64,000 nt of DNA from Myxococcales bacterium (GTDB lineage Bacteria; Myxococcota_A; Bradymonadia; UBA7976; UBA1532), in NCBI GenBank assembly GCA_020633555.1, contig JACKDL010000002.1, positions 62,001 through 126,000 of the forward strand, in the 5' to 3' direction. Shown here in pieces: positions 34,007 to 42,963 of this stretch. The translations under genes and the position numbers were made by a program. Positions within the stretch are counted from its first letter, which is position 1. Each line of letters opens with the position of its first letter. The notes below the pieces were generated by a model, which made no database searches, was not told where the DNA came from, and was given only the letters and a program-made list of their open reading frames with translations.

Positions 34007-37000
34007 GTGGATTGGGTCGTCCTCGAAGTCATCCATGACGCCGGCGCCCGGCTGGACGCCATCCGGCTGAGCGACGGCGAGCGCAAGGTGCTCTTCGAGT
34101 CGCCGCACCCGCAGCCGCTGCACGCCGCCCTGAACCCCGCCGGCACCCGGGTGCTGGTGGACGCGGTCACCCACTCGACGCTGCGGGCGCGCCACCGGTC
34201 ACGGCTGGGGCTGGTGAACCTGGAGCGCGTGGGTGTGGGCTGGCCCAGCCAGTCCCTGGATCCCAAGTGGCACCTGTCCCACGGCGTCTTCGATGACACG
34301 GGCTTCCGGGTGGCCTACGAGGGCGCCTACGACGGGGTGCCCATCAGCGACATCTACGTCTGTGAGGTGCAGATCAGCGGCAACTCGGTGCGCGGCGAGG
34401 TGGTGGCCGGCGCGGGCAACCCCCAGAAGCTGGGCTGCGCCCGGCCGACGTTCCTGCCCGGCGGCCAGCAGCTCCTGTACCTGCGCAACACCCGGCCCGA
34501 CGGCGCCTGGGAGCTGTGCCTGCTGGATCTGGAGCGCTCGGGCGACTCGGCCTGGCTGCTCGAGGGGCGCGCGCCGTCGGTGCTGTCGCTGACCCTCACC
34601 GAGGGCGCCGAGGTGGTGCCCGATGTGCCGGTGGTCTACTGCGAGCCCCTGAAGACGGCGTACTGGGCGGGCAAGACCCGCGGGGGCAGCCGGCAGGTCA
34701 TCCGCGCCACCCGCCTGGGCGATCGGGCCCACCGCGACCTGGGCCGGGCCCACCTGCGCATCGAGGAGATCTGCGTCGCGCCCGAGGGCGAGCTCATCGC
34801 CTACGCCGCCGACGGGCAGCTCTGGCTGGCCGACAGCGAGAGCGGGGCGTCGGTGGCGCTGTCGTCGGGGGAGCCCGAGGGCAGCCACCGGGGCCTGACC
34901 TTCGACCTCGAGGGCGGCCGGCTGTTGTTCTGCACCAGCGACGCCGAGGGCGCCCGGGTGCGCGCGATCCAGCTCAGCGATCGCAGCTCGCAGGTGCTGC
35001 ACGAGCTGGGCGACGTGAGCGTGGTGGGCCTGCACGCCCTGCCCGACACCCTGAAGGTCAACGCGCGGATGTCGGCGCTGGCCGACGTGCAGCTCTCGAC
35101 GCCGCGGCCCGTGGAGGAGACGCCCACCATGGTGGACGGGGACCTGCACGCTGCCCTGATGGCCGAGCTGGCGAAGGAGGGGGCCGCGCCGGCGCCCGAG
35201 CCCGTGGGCGCCGATCTGGAGACGCCGCCGCCGCGGGTGGTGGCGCCCGAGCGGCCCGCCACGGAAGAGGTGCTGGCCGCGGTGGCGGCCGAGGTCGAGG
35301 CCCACGAGGCCGAGGTGGAGGTTCGGGCGGCGGTCGAGGCCGAGCCCGAGGCCGAGACCGAGGCAGACGCCGAGCCTGCAGAAGAGGGCGGGGCCGAAGC
35401 ACAGCCCGAGGCCGAAGCACAGCCCGAGGCCGAAGCACAGCCCGAGGCCGAAGCACAGCCCGAGGCCGAAGCTGACGCCGAGCCCGGGGCCGACGCAGAC
35501 GCCGAGCCACACCCCGAGGCCGAAGCTGACGCCGAGCCCGGGGCCGACGCAGACGCCGAGCCCGGGGCCGAGGTAGACGCCGAGGCCGAACCACAGCCCG
35601 AGGCCGAACCACAGCCGGAGGCCCCCGCGGCCGAGGTTGTCGCCCCCGCGCCGCCCCCGGCCCTGGACAGCGTGGGCCTGGACCCCGCGCAGGACTTCGC
35701 CCGCTGGATGAAGCGGGTGCCCACCAGCCCCGATCCGGGGGCGCTGCTGCAGGCCCTGGCCACGCGGCGCGACGACGCGGCCGTGCGCGAGGGGGCCCGG
35801 CTGTATCTGGGCACCCAGCGGCGGCGGGCGGCGGGCCGCGACGACGCCCCCCAAGAGCTGATGTTCGCCCTGGCGGCCGCCGCGCACCTGCAGCTCGAGG
35901 AGGCGCAGCGGGATCTGGTGGCCCTGTGCGAGCGGGCGCGCCCCAAGGTCGAGCGGGGCCGGCTGCCGGGGGTCGAGGAGCACTTCGCCCTGGAGGCCCT
36001 GAGCCACCTTCAGGGCGCCCGGCCCGACTTCAACGCGGCCACCGTCTTCGGCGAGCACGCCCAGATGGAGGCCACCCGCGCCCAGATCGCTCGCGACGAG
36101 GGGGAGGGGGCCGCGGCGCGCTTCGTGGACGCCCACGCCCGCGACTACCTGAACCGGCTGACCGCGGCCCTGCGGGCGCCCACGCCGCCCATGGGATCGC
36201 CCGCGGTCACCCCGGCGCCCACGTCGCTGGTGGAGCTGGCCGCCGAGGCGACGGCCCGGCAGATCGCCGAGGCCGACACGCTGCCGCCCAACGAGGAGCA
36301 GCCGGAGGCCGAGACCGCGGGCGAAGGGCCGGCGGCGGGCGACGGCGACGAGGTGGCGCGAGAGGCCCAAGCCCTGGTGGCCATGGCCACCGCCCCCACC
36401 GAGCCGCCGGGCGCCACCGCCGAGCTCGAACCGGTCCAGGCGCGCGAGGGGGTGGATCCCGTGGCCGAGGAGGCCGCCGCGCTGGCCGCGCTGGCGGCGG
36501 AGATCCCCGCGGATCCGGTCCAGGCAGAGCGCGCCGAGATCGCCCGCCTGGAGCGGGAGCGCGCCGAGGCCGCCCGCGCCGTCGAGGCCGCGGAGCGCAA
36601 GCGGGCCGAGGAGGAGGCCTGGCGGACCGCGCGCGCCGAGGCCGCCACCCGCGAGGCCGACGCCCGCCGCGAGGCCCAGGCTGCAGAGGCCGAGTGGCAG
36701 GCCGCCCGGGCCGCCGCCGAGCGCGCCGCCCAGGCCGAGGTGGAGCGGGAGTCGGAGTGGCAGGCTGCCCGGGCCGCCGCCGAGCAGCGGGCCGACGCGG
36801 CCCAGGCGCAGGCCCAGGCCGAGGCCGAGAGCGCAAGGCGGCCGCGGCTCTCGCCGCGCCGCCGAGGAGGCCGCCGCGCGGTGGCCGAGGCCGAGCGCGC
36901 CATGGCGGCCGCCGAGGCGGCGCGCCAAGCCGCCGAGCAGGCGTCGGCGCTGGCCAGCCAGGCCAGCATGCCGGCGGTCCACCCCGGCCCACGGCCTGCG

Positions 37001-37618
37001 GCGCCGGCGGCCCCCGCCCCGGCCGCGCCCCGGCCCGCCGCGCTCGATCCCCAGGCGGATCGTCGCCGGGCCTTCGCCCCGCTCACGGGCCCATTGCCGG
37101 CGGTGCCGGGTGAGGCGCGCCGCACGGGCCAGATCCCGGTGCTGGGGGCGGCCGACGCCGCGTCGGCGTTCACGCCCGGCGCCGCGCTCGATCCCGACGA
37201 GGATCCGGCGGCGGCCATCGGCCTGCCCACCCAGCGCGGGCGGCTGCCGATCTTCATCGCCATCGCCGGGCTCGGCGCCGTCATCGGGGGGCTGTCGCAG
37301 GCCATCGTGGCGGCGAAGGTGGGCGGGGGCTTCCTGCCCATGGGCCTGCTGCTGCTGGTGGGGGGCCTGGCGCTGTTCGCCGATCGGCGGCTGGGCTTCA
37401 CCGCGGGGGTGGCGGCCTACGTCCTCAACCTGCCGTGGCTGGGCTTCGTCGCCACGCGCCCCGTGCCCGAGCCCCACATCACCGACGCCGCCTACCCGGC
37501 CTGGATGCCCCGCGAGCTGTTCTGGCTGGGGCTGGTGGCGGCGCTGGCGCTGGTGGTGGGCCTGCTGCTGCCCGCCGTGAGCGGCCGCTACCGAGGCCGG
37601 GGCGGCGCCGGCTTCTAG
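34007..37618 (+). CDS. Giant beta-propeller / acidic-repeat / coiled-coil membrane protein
   Basis: The GTG at 34007, preceded by GGGGGAAG, is preferred to the GTG at 33992, which has no ribosome binding site; 1203 residues. Residues ~1-340 are a TolB/WD40-like propeller ('RVLVDAVTHSTLRARHRSRL', 'GGQQLLYLRNTRPDGAWEL', 'GELIAYAADGQLWLAD'). Residues ~445-540 are an Ala/Glu/Pro/Asp repeat tract, then a helical region (~555-715), a long Ala/Glu/Arg coiled coil (~840-970) and four C-terminal membrane helices (~1080-1195). There is no signal peptide, so the propeller and coil are probably cytoplasmic. A kinase-ATPase gene follows 23 bases downstream, so it may be its partner or substrate. One stretch (residues ~942-958) is out of character and may reflect indels. 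Confidence 0.75.
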   Translation: MDWVVLEVIHDAGARLDAIRLSDGERKVLFESPHPQPLHAALNPAGTRVLVDAVTHSTLRARHRSRLGLVNLERVGVGWPSQSLDPKWHLSHGVFDDTGFRVAYEGAYDGVPISDIYVCEVQISGNSVRGEVVAGAGNPQKLGCARPTFLPGGQQLLYLRNTRPDGAWELCLLDLERSGDSAWLLEGRAPSVLSLTLTEGAEVVPDVPVVYCEPLKTAYWAGKTRGGSRQVIRATRLGDRAHRDLGRAHLRIEEICVAPEGELIAYAADGQLWLADSESGASVALSSGEPEGSHRGLTFDLEGGRLLFCTSDAEGARVRAIQLSDRSSQVLHELGDVSVVGLHALPDTLKVNARMSALADVQLSTPRPVEETPTMVDGDLHAALMAELAKEGAAPAPEPVGADLETPPPRVVAPERPATEEVLAAVAAEVEAHEAEVEVRAAVEAEPEAETEADAEPAEEGGAEAQPEAEAQPEAEAQPEAEAQPEAEADAEPGADADAEPHPEAEADAEPGADADAEPGAEVDAEAEPQPEAEPQPEAPAAEVVAPAPPPALDSVGLDPAQDFARWMKRVPTSPDPGALLQALATRRDDAAVREGARLYLGTQRRRAAGRDDAPQELMFALAAAAHLQLEEAQRDLVALCERARPKVERGRLPGVEEHFALEALSHLQGARPDFNAATVFGEHAQMEATRAQIARDEGEGAAARFVDAHARDYLNRLTAALRAPTPPMGSPAVTPAPTSLVELAAEATARQIAEADTLPPNEEQPEAETAGEGPAAGDGDEVAREAQALVAMATAPTEPPGATAELEPVQAREGVDPVAEEAAALAALAAEIPADPVQAERAEIARLERERAEAARAVEAAERKRAEEEAWRTARAEAATREADARREAQAAEAEWQAARAAAERAAQAEVERESEWQAARAAAEQRADAAQAQAQAEAESARRPRLSPRRRGGRRAVAEAERAMAAAEAARQAAEQASALASQASMPAVHPGPRPAAPAAPAPAAPRPAALDPQADRRRAFAPLTGPLPAVPGEARRTGQIPVLGAADAASAFTPGAALDPDEDPAAAIGLPTQRGRLPIFIAIAGLGAVIGGLSQAIVAAKVGGGFLPMGLLLLVGGLALFADRRLGFTAGVAAYVLNLPWLGFVATRPVPEPHITDAAYPAWMPRELFWLGLVAALALVVGLLLPAVSGRYRGRGGAGF
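35393..35625 (+). repeat. Acidic low-complexity coding repeats
   Basis: Four exact 18-bp units GCCGAAGCACAGCCCGAG (35393, 35411, 35429, 35447) encode AEAQPE. They are followed by a ~46-bp segment repeated 54 bases apart (35461-35506 and 35515-35560) encoding AEADAEPGADADAE-type sequence. Confidence 0.85.
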
Positions 37619-37641
37619 TCGCCGCCCGTCTGCCGCCCCCG

Positions 37642-40638
37642 ATGATCGACGACACCACCCTGGACGGACCGGCGCCCCTCATCGGGGGGCGGTTCCGGGC
37701 GCTGCGTGCCCTGGGCACGGGGGGCCAGGGCCAGGTGCTGCTGGCCGCCGACACGATCCGCGCCGACGAGCCCGTGGCCCTGAAGCTGGTGCGGCCGCTC
37801 ACCGAGCAGGCGCGCCTGCGCATGCAGCAGGAGATCGCGGTCCTGCGCGGCCTGGACGTGCCGGGGGTGGTGCGGTTCGTCGATGACGGCACCGCCGACG
37901 ACGGCGCCATCTACCTGGCCACCGAGTACATCGACGGCCGCCCCTTCCCCGGCCGGCCCGGCCCCCTGCCGTGGGCCGAGCTGGCCCCCACGGCCGAGCT
38001 GCTGCTGGAGTGCGTGGGGCAGGTGCACGCCCGCGGCTACGTGCACCGGGATCTGAAGCCCGACAACGTGCTGGTGAGGGCGGACGGGCGACCCGTGCTG
38101 CTGGACTTCGGCATCGCCCGCGCCGCCGGCCGCACCGAGCTGCTGACCCAGGCGGGCACCGTGCTGGGCACGGCCGCGTACCTGAGCCCCGAGCAGGCCG
38201 GCGGGCAGCCCAGCGGGCCGGCGGCCGATCTCTTCGCGGTGGGGGTGATGCTGTTCGAGGCGCTGACGGGCACCCCGCCCTACCAGGCCGACTCCTGGCG
38301 GGGGCTGCTCATGGCCCGCATGGTGCGCGACGCGCCCAGCGTGCGCAGCCGCCCCCACGGGGGCGCGCCCCGCCACGTCTGCGACCTCATCGACGCGCTG
38401 CTCCAGCGGGATCCCAAGGCGCGGCCGCGCTCGGCGGCGCAGGCCCTGGCGGCCCTGCGCGGCGCCCACCGCCAGGGCACACAGCTCCCCTGGTTGGGGG
38501 CGACCGCGCCCCTGGACGCGCTGCGCACGGCTGCCCAGGCGGGCCGCCCCCTGGTCGTGACGGGCGGGCCCGGGCTGGGCAAGTCGCGGTGCCTGCAGCA
38601 CCTGGCGGACGACTTGCTGCGGACGGGGCATGCGCTCTACTGGCTGCAGCCTTTCCCCGGTGTTTTCAAGCCCTTGGGGCACGCCCTGGGCCTGTGCCCC
38701 CCGGACGCGCTCAGCCTGGATGAGGCGCACCGCTGGCTGGTGGCCCAGCTCCGCCGCCGGCTGGACGGGGGCGTGGTGCTGCTGGCCGATGACGCCGATC
38801 GGCTTGAGCCCCACACCCGGTCGGTGCTGGCCGAGGCGGCGGCCGCAGGGGGTCGCCTGTATGCCACCGGCTGGTTGGACTCGGGGCTGCCCGTCCACCG
38901 GCTGGACCCCCTGGACGCCACCGCCCTGGCGGCCCTGTTCGTGGGCCCCGACCGCATCTTCCACCTGCGCAGCGAGCCTGCCGAGCACCTGCGCCGGCAG
39001 TCCGACGGGGTGCCGGCCCGGGTGGCACAGGTGGTGGACGCCTGGTGCAGCCGGGGCTGGGCCACGCCCACGGCCGACGGCCACCTGGCCCTGAACGAGG
39101 GCGGCCTGCGCCGGCTGCGGCAGGGTTACACCGCCCTGGCCATCGACGATGATCCGCCCGCAGACGTGAGCCGCGCGGTGGCCCAGAGCCCGGCCCTGGA
39201 CTGGATCGCCCTGGCGAGCGAGGGGATCGCGCTGACGGCCCTGGCCACGGCCATGGGGGCGCCGCGCTGGCAGGTCGAGGCGCAGGTCCGCGAGCTGGTG
39301 GCCCGCGGGGCGGTGGTGCAGCTTGGCGATCGGCTGCGGGCGCGCATGAGCCCCGGGCGGCTGTACCAGTGGTCGCTGGATGAGCGGCAGGCGGCCCACG
39401 CGCGCCTGGCCGAGGCGGCGCCACCCGGCAGCGAGGCCCGCCTGCGGCACCTGACCATCGCGGGCCGCCTGGACGACGCGGCCACCGAGGCGCTGGCCCT
39501 GGGCCGGGCGCGGTTGGCCGAGGGGGCGCTGGCGCAGGCCATGGCGGCGGCCTGGCAGGGGGTGCAGGCCGCGCGGCGGGCCGCCGGATCCCTGTCGCAC
39601 GCCCTGGTGGCCGAGACGGCGGCCTTCCTGGCGCAGGTGGCGCTCGTGGATCGGCGGGCCGAGGTGTGCCGCGAGGCGCGGCTGGCCTTGACCCAGTTGG
39701 GCATCCGCCCCGAGCTGGTGGCCCTGCTGTCGCTGGCGGAGCGCGCCCACGAGGATCCCCCGGTCGCCTTGCTGGCCGAGCTGGACGCCACCCCACCCTT
39801 CGGCGAGGTGCCCCTGGAGCGGGTGCGGCTGGACCTGCGCAGCCGTATCGGGCGGCGCTGCCCGCTGGCCGAGCACCAGGCGCTGGTCGCAGCCCTGGTG
39901 GGCACGGCCGCGGGCCCGGCCTTCGCGGGCGACCGGCTGAGCTGGCAGGGGCGGCTGGCCTACCGCGAGGGCCACTTCGCCCAGGCGACGGTGCGCTTCA
40001 ACGCCGCCGCCGAGATCTTCGCCGAGCCGCTGGACCGCCTGGAGGCGCGCACCCGCGCCGCCGCCAGCGCCCTGGCCGACTACCGCCCCGAGGTGGCCCG
40101 CGTCGCCGGCGAGGCGGCCCTGGCGCTGGCCCGGCGGGCCCGCCACGCCCACCTGGAGACCCGCGCCGAGTGGACCCTGCGCGCGGCCGCCTTCCAGCTC
40201 GGCGAGGCGAACACCGTCGATGACGAGCTGGTGGAGGCCGTGGGCCGGCTGGGCATCGACGAGCTGGCCGCCATGGTCTGGTACACCGAGGCCGCCGTCG
40301 CCCGCGCCCTGGGCGCGGTGGATCTGGCCGCCCGCCTGGCGGATCGGGCGGGCGACCGCTTCGAGGCGCAGGGCCGCCGGTGGACCACCGCGCTGATGCG
40401 CGCCACCGCCCTGGACGCCCGCGGCGGCGGGCCCGCGGCCGACCGCTGGCTGCGCGAGGCCCAGGCCTGCGACGTGCCGGGGATGGGGCTGCAGATCGCC
40501 GCGCTGGTGGCGCCCTACACCGCCCTGCGGCCCCCCGGCGCGCTGTTGGCGCGCTGGTGCGCCGAGATCCCCGAGCGGGCGCACGGGATCCCGATCGACG
40601 TGCTGAGCGTGGCCGAGAGCCGGGCGCGCCTGGCCTGA
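37642..40638 (+). CDS. Serine/threonine protein kinase fused to STAND-like ATPase and helical repeats
   Basis: The protein has 998 residues. The N-terminal Hanks-type kinase has the glycine loop GTGGQG (25-30), Lys48, the catalytic loop HRDLKPDN (Asp137), DFG (Asp155) and 'GTAAYLSPEQ', all intact. It is followed by an AAA/STAND NTPase with Walker A GGPGLGKS (308-315) and Walker B 'VVLLADDAD', then ~600 residues of alpha-helical TPR-like repeats. Unlike most bacterial kinases it has no membrane helix. This PknK/AfsK-like plan is common in Myxococcota and suggests signal integration by oligomerisation. The start has no obvious ribosome binding site and lies 23 bases after the upstream stop, suggesting coupling to the giant membrane protein. 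Confidence 0.9.
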   Translation: MIDDTTLDGPAPLIGGRFRALRALGTGGQGQVLLAADTIRADEPVALKLVRPLTEQARLRMQQEIAVLRGLDVPGVVRFVDDGTADDGAIYLATEYIDGRPFPGRPGPLPWAELAPTAELLLECVGQVHARGYVHRDLKPDNVLVRADGRPVLLDFGIARAAGRTELLTQAGTVLGTAAYLSPEQAGGQPSGPAADLFAVGVMLFEALTGTPPYQADSWRGLLMARMVRDAPSVRSRPHGGAPRHVCDLIDALLQRDPKARPRSAAQALAALRGAHRQGTQLPWLGATAPLDALRTAAQAGRPLVVTGGPGLGKSRCLQHLADDLLRTGHALYWLQPFPGVFKPLGHALGLCPPDALSLDEAHRWLVAQLRRRLDGGVVLLADDADRLEPHTRSVLAEAAAAGGRLYATGWLDSGLPVHRLDPLDATALAALFVGPDRIFHLRSEPAEHLRRQSDGVPARVAQVVDAWCSRGWATPTADGHLALNEGGLRRLRQGYTALAIDDDPPADVSRAVAQSPALDWIALASEGIALTALATAMGAPRWQVEAQVRELVARGAVVQLGDRLRARMSPGRLYQWSLDERQAAHARLAEAAPPGSEARLRHLTIAGRLDDAATEALALGRARLAEGALAQAMAAAWQGVQAARRAAGSLSHALVAETAAFLAQVALVDRRAEVCREARLALTQLGIRPELVALLSLAERAHEDPPVALLAELDATPPFGEVPLERVRLDLRSRIGRRCPLAEHQALVAALVGTAAGPAFAGDRLSWQGRLAYREGHFAQATVRFNAAAEIFAEPLDRLEARTRAAASALADYRPEVARVAGEAALALARRARHAHLETRAEWTLRAAAFQLGEANTVDDELVEAVGRLGIDELAAMVWYTEAAVARALGAVDLAARLADRAGDRFEAQGRRWTTALMRATALDARGGGPAADRWLREAQACDVPGMGLQIAALVAPYTALRPPGALLARWCAEIPERAHGIPIDVLSVAESRARLA

Positions 40639-40728
40639 TCGGGGATTTGGCCTTTTCAGGCCGGCCCGGATCGGCGAGCCTGTCCCTGCCTGATGGGATC
40701 GGGCTGGGATCAGCAACGGGAGGACGGG

Positions 40729-41565
40729 ATGCGAAACGGGATGGGGCTCGCGCTGGCGGCGGCGTGCCTGGTGGCGGGCGCGGCGCAGGCGACGCTGCCT
40801 GACAAGGTGCATGGCACCGGGGAGCTTGAGATCATCCAGAGAGTCAGCTCGACCGACAAGATCGTCGGGTTCGGGTACGCCCACTCGGCGACCGAGGTTC
40901 TCTGGTACTTCTGCGGGGCCAAGAGCGTAGCCGGCGACGCGGTTCAGAAGTGCGAGGACAAGTTCACGGCGGGTCAGGAAACGACCCTCAAGAAGGGGAC
41001 CTTCGGCTCCACCTCCTTCGCCGACTGGAAGACCAAGGTGTATGGGGGCACCACGCTCCCCAGCGCCTCGGTTGCGAAGGGTGGCTGCATCCTGGACGCG
41101 AAGAAGCTCGATCCAAGCAGCAGCAGTAACGCCCCCAACACCCCCCCCTGGCAGAGCCGGGATTTCTTGGACTGGTTTGACGTCACCGCGAACATCCCGG
41201 GTTCCCAGCAGCCGGACTACGGCTACGTCATGCTGCGCCAACCCGACGGCACCAACCGGACCGACCGCGGGTATGTGCTGCGGCTGGGCAAGGGCTCCGG
41301 GGTCCAGTACGAGTACTGGATGCTCTCGGACAAGTACCAGCCCTTCGATGGGAACAACGCGGACCTTCGCCTGCGTGGGATCTACTCGGCGGTCCCTGCT
41401 GGGGGCACCCACGCCAACCTTCAGGAAGATCTGCGGGTGCTGGCCCGCCGAACGGTGGCGGATCACAACCCCGGTGTGACCAAGCTGATCCTCTACCAGC
41501 TCCAGCCATACAGCGCGCCTGGGAACAGCTACTCCACCAACTGTGGTGCCCGCCTCGGGGACTAG
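40729..41565 (+). CDS. Secreted protein of unknown function
   Basis: The ATG at 40729 follows GGGAGGA; 278 residues with a signal peptide ('MRNGMGLALAAACLVAGAAQA'). The mature protein is rich in Ser/Thr/Lys/Asn relative to its neighbours, has five Cys and no domain I recognise; 'FGYAHSATEVLWYFCGAK' and 'YEYWMLSDKYQPFDGNN' are distinctive stretches. The coding sequence is visibly less GC-biased at third positions than flanking genes, a possible sign of transfer. The subtilase gene starts 12 bases after its stop, so it may be the peptidase's partner, chaperone or substrate. The function is unknown. Confidence 0.75.
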   Translation: MRNGMGLALAAACLVAGAAQATLPDKVHGTGELEIIQRVSSTDKIVGFGYAHSATEVLWYFCGAKSVAGDAVQKCEDKFTAGQETTLKKGTFGSTSFADWKTKVYGGTTLPSASVAKGGCILDAKKLDPSSSSNAPNTPPWQSRDFLDWFDVTANIPGSQQPDYGYVMLRQPDGTNRTDRGYVLRLGKGSGVQYEYWMLSDKYQPFDGNNADLRLRGIYSAVPAGGTHANLQEDLRVLARRTVADHNPGVTKLILYQLQPYSAPGNSYSTNCGARLGD

Positions 41566-41577
41566 GTCCAAGTCGAG

Positions 41578-42942
41578 ATGCTCGGGTCCGCTTTCGCCCT
41601 GTTCGTCAGCGTTGCGCCAACCGCAAGCGCTACCGAGAGCCCCTCTCAAGTCGCGACAGACGGTGTCACGCTGACCGTTCACCGAGAGAAGGCCGGGTTC
41701 CAGATTGTGGCGTTGGCCTACGAGGTCGTCGCATTCGGGGTGCAGCCTCCCCCCACAGCGGAGCGCTGTGGCGAGCACACGGGCGCGTGGCGCGTGCGCT
41801 CCATCCCCAGGCACCTGGCCGGGGCGTTGCTGGGCCGGGCGGTCGCTCAAGGGCTGCTGGGGATCGGCGAGGGCGTGCACGTGGCGCTGGCGTTGGCACA
41901 ACAGTCAACCCCGCTTCCCGACGGTGCATCCTGGGTCTCTGACCGGGCGGTGTTCGCCGCGGACGAGGCTGAATCGAACAAGGGCTTCGCCCCAACGGGG
42001 TGTGACCAGATGCCCACGAGCGCCTATCCATTCCCGAGCTACACCCTGGGCGTCCAGGTCGATGTGGCGGTCGTCGATCGGCACCTTCGCAGCACCGAAG
42101 AGCTGATTGGCGCGCTTGCGCCGATTGGGTGCCCGTCCGATGCAGCATGCGAGGCCAGAGAAGGCGGCCACGGGACCAAGGTCGCGACGGTGCTCCTGAA
42201 CGCGGCCCCGCATGTCCGCATCCACGCGTTTTCGCTCGACCGGCATGATCGTGACCCGTCCGTGTGTGACTTCCTGCGGGCGGTGGACCGGGCGGCGGCG
42301 GTGGCGGATGTGGTCGTGCTCACCGACTACCCCAGCGAGCGTCACCCCGAGGATCCGGACCCCCCCGAGGCGCCCTACGCTGTCCAGGCGCTGTTCTCCG
42401 CCGCATTTGCTCATCCCCACTTCAGTCGGGCGGCCTTCGTCCTGGCGATGTACGGCGAGAGCGGGATGAACTACGACCACCAGCCCTGGCGAGCTTCCTT
42501 GTTGCAGGCGCCCCGGTACCAGGACGGCCACTTGAAGGACGGGCTGCTCGCGGTGGCCGGCTATGAGCCCCCCACACCGAGTCGAAGAGCCTCGATGCGG
42601 GCGAAGGGCCCATGCTCGCTGCACCTCGGTGGGCTCACCGGCGACGTGCAGGTGCTGCTGGACGGAAACGTGGCCTGCCTGCGGGGGGCCTCGGCCCTCG
42701 CGCCGCAGGTGGCGGCGGCCATCGCCTGGCAGACGGGGCGCAGCGGCGTGACGGCGCGCGGCGCGCGGGCCACCCTGCTCGGCACGGCGGCGCCGTTGGA
42801 CCAGGGCATGGCGTGCTGGAACATCTCCGGGGGGCATTTGGACCTGACCGCGGCCCTCGAAGCCCAGAGCTGCATGCTGGCCCGCACACGCTGCTCGGAG
42901 GACGAGCGAGCGTGCAGCCCGGTGTGTGAGGCGCCCGAGTAG
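41578..42942 (+). CDS. Divergent secreted subtilisin-family (S8) protease
   Basis: The protein has 454 residues with a signal peptide ending 'APTASA'. The triad can be placed as Asp167 (VAVVDRH), His198 (GGHGTKVA, for the usual HGTHVA) and Ser372 (GASALAP, for GTSMAAP), in the correct order and with normal spacing, so activity is plausible despite the altered motifs. An N-terminal region of ~150 residues may act as a propeptide. The C-terminus has a cluster of four Cys (CMLARTRCSEDERACSPVC). It is in an apparent operon with the secreted unknown at 40729 and is convergent with the lipoprotein at 42964 (21 bases). Confidence 0.82.
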   Translation: MLGSAFALFVSVAPTASATESPSQVATDGVTLTVHREKAGFQIVALAYEVVAFGVQPPPTAERCGEHTGAWRVRSIPRHLAGALLGRAVAQGLLGIGEGVHVALALAQQSTPLPDGASWVSDRAVFAADEAESNKGFAPTGCDQMPTSAYPFPSYTLGVQVDVAVVDRHLRSTEELIGALAPIGCPSDAACEAREGGHGTKVATVLLNAAPHVRIHAFSLDRHDRDPSVCDFLRAVDRAAAVADVVVLTDYPSERHPEDPDPPEAPYAVQALFSAAFAHPHFSRAAFVLAMYGESGMNYDHQPWRASLLQAPRYQDGHLKDGLLAVAGYEPPTPSRRASMRAKGPCSLHLGGLTGDVQVLLDGNVACLRGASALAPQVAAAIAWQTGRSGVTARGARATLLGTAAPLDQGMACWNISGGHLDLTAALEAQSCMLARTRCSEDERACSPVCEAPE

Positions 42943-42963
42943 GCCCCACCTCTGGGATCCCTT

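Noticed and set aside
37615..41901. 1428-codon antisense open frame over the kinase gene
   Set aside because: Low-complexity translation; the sense strand carries intact kinase and Walker motifs.
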